In this document: piece by piece, positions 45,738-55,550 of the stretch | Layout: every line of letters starts with the position of its first letter | Position numbering within the stretch: position 1 is the stretch's first letter | Assembly (NCBI GenBank): GCA_002221725.1 | Contig: NJFT01000038.1 | Location: forward strand, 124,001 to 188,000 | DNA length: 64,000 nucleotides | Direction of reading: 5' to 3' | DNA from: Scedosporium boydii | Taxonomy: Eukaryota > Ascomycota > Sordariomycetes > Microascales > Microascaceae | The notes under the pieces: model-generated | Database searches by the model: none | Told to the model about the DNA's origin: nothing | Seen by the model: only the letters and a program-made list of their open reading frames with translations | Translations under genes and position numbers: made by a program

Positions 45738-47390
45738 CTATTCCCAAATTTCAGACGATTTATACCGTTGATTCCTAATTGCTGCCTCAACAATGCCCAC
45801 AAAATCTTCCTCAAGCATATAAGTCTTAGGCCGCGTCTGCCAATCTTCATCCCAAACGGGTCGTTTCCAGCCTTCAGAAATCGGTGTCCCGTTGACTGCC
45901 TGCTCCCACTCCTGCTCCCACATGCTATGTCCAGAAAAGTGAGCTATCCTACGCATGAGAGCTAGGTGTCTGAATCCAACCATGGGGAACTTTGGCGGCG
46001 GGAAGATTTCCACCACAGCCGCGCCCGGGGCTTGGAAGAGTACGTGCGTCATCCCCGCGCCATGGTGACCGACGAGGACATCTGTGGACTGGGCTAGCTC
46101 GATCTGCTCCTTCATGGAGAGAGTGGCGAAGTCCACGACGTTGAACGTGACGTTCGGATTACGCTCCTTCAACTTGGCCACGTATTCCTCGAGATTGGCA
46201 AAGACACGGGTCTTCTTTCGATCGATGATCGTTACGACCGGGTCATAGTGGACCTCGGTCTCGCGGCGGGCGGTGATGTTGTAAAAGCCGAGGGTGCGAC
46301 CGACGAGGTAGTCGATGAGGAAGCGCTCGCTGCATGATTCGCGGTCGGCACGGTCGACGACGAAAGTCCAGAATGGGCTACTGGAACCGGCGAGGGGGAG
46401 GATGACGTTGCCAAAACAGCTTGGGTCCTTCATTTCGCTGAGTCGGATGGGTTCGTTTCCTGTTACTATGGTCCAGAGCGGGTCCCAGGGGTTGTCTGTT
46501 CGGTCATCCTCGAAGACAACTTGGATGTTGGAAAGATCCTGCTCGGAGAGATACGGCTTGCCCGAAGAAGGGTTGGACGCCAACCAGATCGCTTGGATGG
46601 ACAGCAAGGCTTGCCATACCTCCATCAGCTTGTGCCATATATTATCGTTCCCCTCCCTCCTTGCCAGCAAGATCCACTTTCCGTCATTGTGTTTCTCGGT
46701 GCAGCTCGGCTCGGTCCCTTCGTCGGTTCCAAACTTCCACTGCCACAACTGCTCCCCAGCGCCTGTCTGGAAGAAGTACGAGCCAAAATCTTCTATATCC
46801 TTCACGCCTTGGTATCTGGTCGCCGCTTCGTCGCTCTCCGACTTCTCGCGCGTAAAGTTTCTTCGCTGGCAGCTGAGGCTAAACTTGGATGGGCCGCTAC
46901 TGCCGGGGGTGAACCTTGCGCCACGCGCAAGGCAGAGCGGATCGGTCCCCCACTGGCCGATCGGGTTGGTATTTTCCACGTGGAAACAGGTCAGGGACGA
47001 TTCGGAGCCCTCCTCGCAGTAGGGATTCTGGTGTTCGGCAAGATATCTAAGGTATGGCTCGCCGTAGAAGAATCGGCATCGCTTCTCGTCTTCGGAAAGG
47101 TCGTAGTATTCTGAGGGGAGAGCTCGTGGGGGCTCAGCGAGGTCTGGCGACGCAGACTCGGGTGGGAGATGAGTATTATCGGGCTCGGAGGGGAGCCAAG
47201 CGTCGGTGTTGGCGTCGGTATTAGTGTCGTGCTCAGCAGATTTGGGCGCAGAGTGTCGTGAAAAGGGCGCAGTGAGGCTCCTGCCGATGAAATCGTCTAG
47301 CGTGTACAGGCGGCCGGCCACTACAAGTAGTGCTATCACGACCAAGGCAAGGGCGGAAAGACAGACGAAGCGGGACACGAGAGGCGTCAT
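45738..47390 (-). CDS. GT61-type glycosyltransferase (EOGT-like), type II membrane
   Basis: A single exon. Reading from the Met at 47390 gives 550 residues with an N-terminal signal anchor (VCLSALALVVIALLVVAGRL) after a short cytosolic end. The frame is open to 47573; that longer start would add 61 mostly charged residues and cannot be excluded. The lumenal part has a stem rich in Asp/Pro/Ser, a Cys-rich middle, and the DUF563/GT61 catalytic domain. Characteristic segments are SCSERFLIDYLVGRTLGFYN, VTIIDRKKTRVFANLEEYV, and the signature GHHGAGMTH at 441-449, followed by VVEIFPP. Family members transfer GlcNAc or xylose to proteins or glycans in the ER/Golgi. The acceptor in this fungus is unknown. 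Confidence 0.88.
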   Translation of the reverse strand: MTPLVSRFVCLSALALVVIALLVVAGRLYTLDDFIGRSLTAPFSRHSAPKSAEHDTNTDANTDAWLPSEPDNTHLPPESASPDLAEPPRALPSEYYDLSEDEKRCRFFYGEPYLRYLAEHQNPYCEEGSESSLTCFHVENTNPIGQWGTDPLCLARGARFTPGSSGPSKFSLSCQRRNFTREKSESDEAATRYQGVKDIEDFGSYFFQTGAGEQLWQWKFGTDEGTEPSCTEKHNDGKWILLARREGNDNIWHKLMEVWQALLSIQAIWLASNPSSGKPYLSEQDLSNIQVVFEDDRTDNPWDPLWTIVTGNEPIRLSEMKDPSCFGNVILPLAGSSSPFWTFVVDRADRESCSERFLIDYLVGRTLGFYNITARRETEVHYDPVVTIIDRKKTRVFANLEEYVAKLKERNPNVTFNVVDFATLSMKEQIELAQSTDVLVGHHGAGMTHVLFQAPGAAVVEIFPPPKFPMVGFRHLALMRRIAHFSGHSMWEQEWEQAVNGTPISEGWKRPVWDEDWQTRPKTYMLEEDFVGIVEAAIRNQRYKSSEIWE

Positions 47391-48234
47391 CGGGACTAGT
47401 TCACAGCGCCTCGTCGTGTATTTCGTTGCTATCTGGGCGGGGGCCGCGTCGGATTCATTTGTTGCTTGCTGAGTAGTCTTGAGATCATCGCAGTCAGGAG
47501 CGTCAAGATATTTCTGGGGACAGGTTCTTTTGTTTCGTTTGCTAATTTCTTGGCGAATCCTAGTTCGATGCACTCATGCATTGGTCGCACAATGACAATC
47601 TGCTTTCTGCAGATCTCCACAAAGCGAGGGCTTCTGTTTGGCTCTACTGGACCAGGGGTTAAGCGCCCGCGGACAGTCCCTGGTCTTTTCCCGTTGGGTC
47701 TGCTCTGGATTCTGGAATTAGTACTTCGTACTGCCTGGCGTACAAAGTACAACCAGACTCACAATAGCCATTGACCTTCGCACCTTCCGTCCAGGCTGTG
47801 CGAAGCACTTCAGGCATTCGTGTGGCTCTTCATATCAAAATCCTATCATTGCCTGGTGCCACGCCCCAAATCGAGAAGAAACCGACAATATGGGCAGTTC
47901 GCGGGGTCGTCGGCGGCCAAACTGCACCACTGACCTGGTGACGTTCCGTTCTTTAGTTTGTACCCTGAATTACCGAGGAAGAAGGTCGTCGAGAGGGTCT
48001 TGGAAGGATCAAATATCCACATAGCCTCCAGAGTCCAGACTTGCATGGCTGCAATTAGCCGCCAAGATGTTGATCCCCTGCTGCCTGCATCTTGGTGTTG
48101 GTTCTCGTTCTGCTCGATTTTCGAATTTTTCCCTCGGTCTTTTCTAAAAAAAAAAAAAAAATGTCAATTCCTTTCCTTGTTTCATCGCCATAATACCCCC
48201 ATCTTCCTGCGCTTCTCAGATCCACTCTCTAGAT
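47391..48234. other. Divergent promoter region
   Basis: Between the glycosyltransferase (minus) and the pepsin-fold gene (plus). It contains a copy of the palindrome TACTTCGTA near 47720 and a run of 15 A at about 48147-48161. No gene seen. Confidence 0.5.
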
Positions 48235-49899
48235 ATGTTTGCCTTGCTATGGCTTGTCTCACTTTCAGTCTCCCCAGTCTTAACGAGAGCGCAGCCCGCG
48301 CCGGTATCCATACCATGGTCCCCTAAATCATACGGCCCCGACGGCCCATGGCAAGCCGTCCGCTTCCAATTCGGCGAGCCCGCAACTCAGATCGACGCCT
48401 ACCCTGGTGGAGTCTTCTTCTCCGTCCTCTTCTCGCCAGAAATATGTGACCAGCCCGAGTCGGGAACGATCTGCTCAGCCCGCGAAGCCGGTCTCTACAG
48501 GCCTGAATCCTCCAAAACAGCCGTCAACATCAGCAATGCGCTCCAGGTTGTCGACGAGACTTTCCACGGAACGCAAACCCTCCATGGGAACGCCGGCTTT
48601 GTCTACGATACACTCTTCGTGCCAGAGGCCGATATTGAGCTCAAGAGCTCGAGCTCACTCGTCGTGACGAGGGGGTACAAGACGTTACCGAGCGGGCGGA
48701 CGTACTCAGCTCGAGTGGGGAACCTTGCTCTCGGTGCCCCCGATCATAATATGACGCTTGGCGATGGGCATAACGGGACGCTTGTTTCGAGTGCACTGTA
48801 CGAAAAGGGACGAACAGAGTCGAATTCGTTCGGCCTACACATCGGATCTGCGGCTTCTGGGATCCCGGGGTCGCTGTATTTCGGAGGTTATGATCGGTCG
48901 CGGGTTATTGGCCCTGTGTCTGTGCAGGAGTACAGTCATGACGCGTTTCCCATTGATCTCTTGGATGTTACGATCGGAGAAGCGGTGGCGGGAACTTCGC
49001 CCCTTGGCAGCGAACCCAAAACGGGACTCCTTTCACAAGGAAACTCTTCTCTTTCCTCTGGAATCCGTGTCGAGGTTGACCCAAAGGAACCGTACCTCTA
49101 CCTTCCAGATAGCAGTTGCCGCGCTATTGCATCGCATTTGCCCGTCACCTTCAACGCCGACCTTGGGCTCTATATTTGGGATACTGGCGACGATGACTTC
49201 AAGAAGCTCATGTCATCTGCATATCTGGGATTCAAGTTTCGCTTAAGCAACTCGCCAACTGAGACTACCGAGATTAAAGTGCCTTTGCAGCTTCTGAACC
49301 TCACCCTCACCGCCCCGCTTGTGGAACAGCCGACACAATACTTCCCTTGCAGTCTGCCCGGTCTTGACGGCACCCAATTTCGACTGGGTCGAGCGTTCAT
49401 GCAGGCGGCGTTTGTCGGCGCGAACTGGAAGCACAAAGGAACCGGGGTGTGGTTCCTCGCTCAAGCACCGGGACCGTCGCTACCAGGGGAAGAGGGTCCA
49501 GTTAGTATCGGAGACGATGACGAATCCATAACGGCCGCCGACGATACGGACTGGGCGGCCACCTGGAAGGGCCGTTGGGGAGTGAGCCTTGCCACTGGAT
49601 CTGAAGCAGGCGATGGTAAGGTTCAGGAGAAGGAAAAGTCTGGGCCAGATGTCGGCGTCATCGTTGGCGCTGTGGTGGGATCGCTTGTTGGCGTCGTGAT
49701 ATTGATGGTCGCTGGGCTTTTTATTCGTAAGCGGATGGTGAGAAGGAAGGTTCTACGCCACGGGGTCAACAGCGGAATGTTTGAAGTGGGTCAACAACAA
49801 GTCGTATACCCTTTCGTCCCTCAGAGGGCACAGGCAGAGCTGAGTTCCGAGATAAAACCTGTGGAACTCGAGGGCTCTGCTCCCCATAGGTACCCATAA
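48235..49899 (+). CDS. Pepsin-fold membrane protein with degenerate active sites
   Basis: A single exon of 554 residues. Signal peptide 1-19 (MFALLWLVSLSVSPVLTRA). Residues about 30-410 follow the two-lobe layout of A1 aspartic proteases: FGEPATQIDAYPGGVFFSVL, later SFGLHIGSAASGIPGSLYFG with GGYDRSRVIGP, and FRLGRAFMQAAFVGANW near the end. The first catalytic DTG is replaced by PGG. The second site reads VDPKEPYLYLP, keeping Asp but losing the Ser/Thr-Gly. Proteolysis is therefore not expected. After a linker comes one transmembrane helix (VGVIVGAVVGSLVGVVILMV) with RKRMVRRK behind it and a 60-residue cytosolic tail. This layout suits a surface receptor or wall-linked protein that uses the fold to bind a ligand; that is inference. 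Confidence 0.82.
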   Translation: MFALLWLVSLSVSPVLTRAQPAPVSIPWSPKSYGPDGPWQAVRFQFGEPATQIDAYPGGVFFSVLFSPEICDQPESGTICSAREAGLYRPESSKTAVNISNALQVVDETFHGTQTLHGNAGFVYDTLFVPEADIELKSSSSLVVTRGYKTLPSGRTYSARVGNLALGAPDHNMTLGDGHNGTLVSSALYEKGRTESNSFGLHIGSAASGIPGSLYFGGYDRSRVIGPVSVQEYSHDAFPIDLLDVTIGEAVAGTSPLGSEPKTGLLSQGNSSLSSGIRVEVDPKEPYLYLPDSSCRAIASHLPVTFNADLGLYIWDTGDDDFKKLMSSAYLGFKFRLSNSPTETTEIKVPLQLLNLTLTAPLVEQPTQYFPCSLPGLDGTQFRLGRAFMQAAFVGANWKHKGTGVWFLAQAPGPSLPGEEGPVSIGDDDESITAADDTDWAATWKGRWGVSLATGSEAGDGKVQEKEKSGPDVGVIVGAVVGSLVGVVILMVAGLFIRKRMVRRKVLRHGVNSGMFEVGQQQVVYPFVPQRAQAELSSEIKPVELEGSAPHRYP

Positions 49900-51914
49900 T
49901 CACCATTTTAACAGAAATGATAATGTTTTAATATTATAATACTCTGAATGATTTAAGAAGACCTTTTGCTTTCTGTCGGGAATGTAAGCGCCAGAAAGGC
50001 TCTGCCGGTATAAAACAAATGAAACGACCTGGTTCCACGTCGTGCCAGAGACCGAGACCACGAGGACTTGTTTCATATTTCTTACCTGGTGTCAAGACAT
50101 TGCCGCACCTTTTGATTTGTTCTATGTGTGACCATTGCTATTAAGCCAGGGCGATGCGGACATCATTCCTCCGGTCATCTATCCCTCTTTATCTCCATTC
50201 CTTGTTTGCCGCCATGAACAGTCGCAAAAGTGCCGACTTCGAAGCTGCCGTAGAAGCCAGCCCGTGTGTTATGAAAATGTGCAGACGATTGGGAAGAATG
50301 TCATCACCATGGGTATTGGGCAAGCAGTGAAGCACTGTCCCACCGCTACCGAGAGGACAGATCTGGGGCTTGCCCGCCGCCTGTAGTGAATGGTTCAGAA
50401 TGGCCATGGTTACAGCCCGCAACTCCGGTCCGGCTGTGTACCATTATCTTGTGCGATGACAACAATATTGCGGAGTATGGGCATTTGGGAGGATGTGAGA
50501 CGACCAAGAGAGACTAAGCGCGTAGTTCGTCTAGTCTGCCCAATCGTAACACACCGGCGCGGATGTAAATCACCAAAACATTCACGCTAGTCTTCCACGG
50601 CTCTATATTCTCGAGAGAACCGGGCTATCCCACGAGCAAGAGGGCTTCTGTGGCTAGTCTGAAAGCTCAAGTGAGAATGATGACTCTTACTCAAGGGGCT
50701 GAGGTTGAGAAGTGCTCTATACCAGATTCGAAGAAGAAAGAGAAATAGAGCCATGAACTTGCTGATCCTGATGAACACCTCCGTTGCGCTTAGATCTTGC
50801 TTTTTGGGGCCAAATAAACAAATATAGCAGCTGTTTTTCACTGCAACTCCTTGCCTTGCATTGATATCGTCGCAGTTGCTGCTATATGCAGATACATGTA
50901 GGCACGTCTTTGATTCAGTCGCAGTCAATGATAAACTTGCGCCTATCCTTGACCTTGAGGTTCACGTCTTGAGCGGGCGGATCTAAAGGATTCTGTCTTT
51001 TGTTGTCGTCGTTGGGGTTATTAAAGCTAACATCGATCTTGATCTCGGAAACAGACCGGCGGCCATCTTGGATTTGTTTCCTTGTTTGTAGCGTAAAGCG
51101 TTAATGCAAGAAACTCGCGTGAACTGCTCTGTCTCTATCTGTGACGAGAGAGAGCCTTTGGACGAAGCAAGCTCATCGACTAGACAAAGTGAAAAATATT
51201 TTACAAAATATTCTAATTATGAGTTTATGACTTTAAGGTAGTAATTGATAAATCTATTGAATAATTATTATTATTATTATTATTCACGATATTCATTGCG
51301 AACTTCAGTACTTCGTAGATGTTCAAATTTTATTAATTTATAGATTTTTCTGATTCCGTATTTGAATGTTTCATGTCTCTACTTCGTCCTTTGACGCCGA
51401 GATCGTACTGCAACGGTGCTTTGACTGCCGCGGGTTTCCGCCGTATTCTACCATCATGGAACGGCAAAATCATATTCCGTGTCTCAGGTCAGTTTGGTAC
51501 ATGAAGCTGTGCTGCTCTTTCCCCCCCGCTGACTTATTCCAACATCATTGATCCCTCAATTCCATCTCTCCTCCCAAAAGCTCGACTTCGGTCTTGCTTC
51601 CATCGCCATTTATTAGCCCATTCAGACGATGCCAGGCACGGGCGTCCTGGAAACCTAATTAGGGCTCCGCTTTAATGAGCGTCATCCGTTGATGGCCCAA
51701 TTAAGCCGTCCAATCCCCCCGTCGTCGTACCATCTGCGTCGTCGTTTGATAGGATACATCGTCGAGATACAGAGCATATTCTCGCCCAACGGCCGTGGTC
51801 GTCGTTAGAACCATACGATCGCCCAGTTTTGCTGTTCGTACCACCCAAGTTAGTCTGTTTTTTGGACCCTGTCTTTGTCCGGGTTTGCTAAAAAAAGACA
51901 AGGGAAGGGCAAAA
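49900..51914. other. Intergenic, 2.0 kb
   Basis: No coding sequence supported. It has an AT-rich part (51190-51370) with an ATT/TTA trinucleotide run at about 51263-51283 and one copy of the palindrome core TACTTCGTA near 51309. The last 120 bp stay open in frame with the next gene but look like leader. Confidence 0.45.
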
Positions 51915-54220
51915 ATGGAGAACGAAATAATAATAAAGGACAAGCAATCCAGTCTATCCGTACATTACAAGCCAGGCCTTCCCGGATTGGAGATGTCTCG
52001 TGACCCTATTCCCCCTCAGCTGAGTGCTGAACTTCTCCTGGAGCCACTCCCCGAGAAGACTGCAGATGCAGGCCTAGACGCAGACGCACACGCACACGCA
52101 GACCCAAATCCAGATGCAGATGCAGCTGCAGACGCAACCGCAGAAGGACCCATTTCGATTTCGTACAGCCCGGAATTAGAGCCAAAGGCCGCAATGAAGA
52201 CCGAACCTAAAAAAGAGACGCACGTGGCGGCGGCCGGCGACTGCCACTTGTCCGAACCCAGTAGGACTGCCGAGACCGTCCGGAGACGAGTGAACCATCT
52301 TCCTATCCAAGATGATGCGCCAGAGAGCCCAAAGTATGCGACGTCTCCCAAGACGACGAGCGCTATTAAACGCGAGGTCATCCACGATTTTGCCTGTTCT
52401 CAGTCGCACTCCCCGACGACGAGCGATCACGAGCCGAGCGATATTGATGAAAGCGACAAGATCGAACGATCACCATCTCCTTCTTCGACGTCGACGCTGA
52501 CGAACTGCTCCTCGCAGACTTCACAGACGAGCACCTCCGGGAGTTCGAGCAGTAGTGGATCTACCATCAGACAGACATCCTCCAGCATGCGCGAACCATC
52601 CGACGACATGGACGACGTAACGGAAGCCAGCAGGCATTCGAACCGTTCCTCCCGCTCCCACTTTTCTCAATCACCGCTCCAGTCTCCACCTCCACCTCTA
52701 CAATCTCCACAACACCCCCACCGTGGACGCGGGCGCGAGCGCGGTCGCCCAAACGCCCTCAACTTCCTCGAGCCAGACTCGCCCGCGGTCACGGTTGAAG
52801 CTATCCAGCGATCCATCGAGGAGTCCACAGCACGCTGGCGCGGTTCAGGCTCGGGCAATAAAAAGTCCCCATCCGCGCGAAGCAGCACGTCGTCCGGCTC
52901 GTCGTCCATGCGAAGCGATGTCTTCTCCCAGGGAGACCACGAAACGGACCGAAGTAGCAGCCCCGAGAATAGCGTTGACGGCGACTCCTCAGGCGCAGCA
53001 GCACCGTTTTCGTCGTCGCCGTCGAACATCCGCACCCAGTTCGCCACTGATCCGCGGAAGACCACCACCCCGGTGACGACCAAGAGCTACGGCACCCCCG
53101 AAATGCCCAGGGGTAAAGCGAACCTGCCCCACATTCCCCCGAATGAGCTGCAGCCCCGCCTCGGTTCTCAGTTCGGCCACGCGAAGCATCTGCCCCGAGC
53201 CGAAAAGCTTCCCCTGTCGGGATACCAGCTCCTGGCGTCTAAGCTGTCGCCAGGTTACGCCGGCGGCTTGTCGCCGACCATACAGCCGATGTACCGCCGC
53301 TTCGAGACGTTGAATCATCGCATACTGCTGCACCTGCAGGATGAATTGGCTGAGATGGAGGAGCAGTTGCATCGGCTCGACACGGCTGATACCCAGACCA
53401 GACGACTGCAGAACTGCATCTTGCCGGCGTCGAGGAGGTCGGATTACCTTGCTGGCGGTGAGCTTCAGTGGCACAAGACGGACATTTTGGGGAAGATTGG
53501 GTTCAAGTTGGAGCAGTATAGTACGAGCCACCTCCCAAACTCGTCCATCCCTTTTCCCATCCTATTGTCACTTCTCTATCAGAACGACGTCGCGTGTGTT
53601 TGCTAACATTGTTGTTGCCAGATCATGTTCTGTCCTCTTTTGAAAAGACTCGGAACATGTCGGCGCCGTCCAAGTCCGAAATCGAAGACTACCGATCTTT
53701 TCTAGAGACGACAAGGCCCATCACCGAGATCGAGACGCGGTTCCTCGACGTCAGCGATGACTTGGTGACAATTGCTCGGCCTGCCTCTCCATCTCACGAC
53801 CGCAGCGAGTGCTTCTCGTCCGGCGCTCCGACGCCCATGCCTCGATTACCAGGAGATTCTTCGCCCGCAGAGTTTCCCGGCGACCATCCGCATTCTGACG
53901 GAGAAGGCGAGGTCACCAAGTCACCCGAGCTACCCCCCAGCGCGGTTGGGGTCACCTCTTCTCCCCCTTCATCCGAGGCTTCGATCCCCTCGTTAGCCGC
54001 CGGTCTCGCCCTCTCGATTCTCCTTCCCATCCTAGCGTTCCCTACAATACCAGGACTTCTCGGCCGCATGACGGTCATTTGCCTCGCGGCCATCGGTGTG
54101 CTGAACCCGCTGCTGCAGACGGGCAATCTGAAGGGTTTGGGGATCGATACCAAGAACGCGATGATTTGCGCCGCGATATATGGCGGAGCGATGAGTGTTA
54201 TTGCGGCAGTGTTTTCTTAG
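51915..54220 (+). CDS. DUF6594-like membrane protein with long disordered N-terminus
   Basis: Exons 51915-53520 and 53622-54220 give 734 residues; the intron is GTACGA to CCAG, phase 1. An earlier in-frame Met at 51795 would add 40 residues, but that part reads like leader sequence. Residues 1-430 are disordered: an Ala/Asp alternating stretch (DADAHAHADPNPDADAAADA), then long Ser/Thr/Pro segments. The conserved part starts at GYQLLASKLS and runs through MYRRFETLNHRILLHLQDEL, typical of the fungal DUF6594 family as I know it. The intron splits LEQY from NHVLSSFEKT. Residues 640-734 contain three hydrophobic helices (AAGLALSILLPILAFPTIPG, MTVICLAAIGVLNPLL, AMICAAIYGGAMSVIAAVFS). Family function is unknown; a multi-pass membrane location is predicted. 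Confidence 0.82.
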
Positions 54221-54717
54221 GCTTAAGACCCCTTGACGGGACCTTATCTCTTCAATTTCGTGCTTTGTATTATGATATTCTATTGGTTCTACGGGAGGCT
54301 TGGGATAGGGACTTCTGGCGTGATGGACTTGGATGGGCACTGGGTATTGGACATGGCTGGCCGGATTGTGTTTGGGCGATGGCGTCATTATGGTAATGTG
54401 TACACGACTCTGCATTTTGGGATTCCTGTTCTTTTCTTTGAGATGAATATTCCTCTCTTATTCTCGGCTTCACAAGCTTGCCTGTGTATTTGTTGCGTGT
54501 TTGGCTTGATGTATTCCCGACCAGCGAACCATGATTGAGGTGGGTGATGATGTTAAAGAGTTCCACATGCCCTGTTCGGACCCCGGTCTTGCTGACTCTG
54601 AATTCCGATGCCGAACAGTTACGAGCCCGCTCCGAGCGCTGGGATGGCTTGGGCTCCTGGACGGCCTAGGTCGTTATATTGATAATACATCTTCGTCCTT
54701 GACTATAAAGACTTTTC
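54221..54717. other. Intergenic between convergent genes
   Basis: Probable 3' untranslated region of the DUF6594-like gene and 3' flank of the HET-type gene. Nothing else seen. Confidence 0.5.
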
Positions 54718-55550
54718 TTAAAGCAGCCTTAACGTTTGGTCCTCCCACCCCTCCCAACTCCATTCCCAGTTATCAGAACCCATGTCCCACTGCCCTATCC
54801 TCTCGAATGCGCCCTCAGACTGCTGTAGAACTAACCCGGTAACAACACCGACAACATCAACATCAGTAACAGAAGGTCAGTTGTCGTAGGCTACCACAGT
54901 GGGTATAAGATCCTTTCTCTCCTACCTGGAGAAACTATCAGGTTAAGTTCGATTGAGGGCAGCTCGCCAATTCTAACCCAAAGAGTTTCATAAACCTCCG
55001 AGACGGGCATCTCGCTGCTATGGCCTTCACTTGGGGGTAGATTTCGACGCATTCCGTAATAAATGGCGAGCTCTATATAGGAGAGCTCGTCCATTTCCCT
55101 CGCGACCGTATAGAGCGGCTGGCCAGCGTGTTCCTCCTGCCTATAGTTAGCTTCATCATCCGAACAGACAGAAACGCCTCCTTGTCTGAACTTCCAATCA
55201 CCAAACCGAGCTCTCTTTGAACAGTCGAGAATGAACTGGCAGAAGTCGCAGCCATTGCCAGTCGATTGTTCTATGTCTTCTAGCGACGCGTGATGCTCGT
55301 AGGAGGCACTTCCCCAAAACCCATGAGGGGGACGTTTCGTTAGATCGAAAAGGCCGCTGATAGTGAGGCCGACACAGAAGGAGCATCTTTTGCTGTTGTC
55401 TGGAGCCGGCGGCCAGCCCGGTGATCTCTGTGCTGCAGATGACGACTCTCGGAGGTCCGACGCCGCCTTCTCATCTGACGTTTCGTCATGAGACGCTGAG
55501 GCTGCACTCTCATCTACAACCTCACCGTCACCTTTGCAAAGAGAAGCCAT
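54718..55550 (-). CDS. HET-protein-like N-terminus without a HET domain
   Basis: Proposed exons 55550-54926 and 54830-54718 give 245 residues; the intron (95 nt, GTAGGA to TTAG, CTGAT ahead of the acceptor) is inferred. Without splicing the frame ends at 54891 (219 residues). The first 50 residues are acidic and Ser-rich. Then comes CSFC, a segment with HHASLEDIEQSTGNGCDFCQ and FILDCSKRARFGDW. This spacing of CxxC pairs around an SxxxGC phrase is what stands in front of the HET domain in many fungal incompatibility proteins. The HET domain itself is absent. The second exon encodes AFERIGQWDMGSDNWEWSWE and ends in TLRLL, which recalls the C-terminal end of such proteins. So this may be an internally deleted HET gene or a small stand-alone member. 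Confidence 0.5.

Noticed and set aside
47846..48046. Minus-strand frame with NCPYCRFLLD, similar to a HET-protein N-terminus
   Set aside because: Only 66 codons, no further family features, and it overlaps a promoter region.
48235..49899. Active aspartic protease
   Set aside because: The first catalytic DTG motif is missing and the second is altered.
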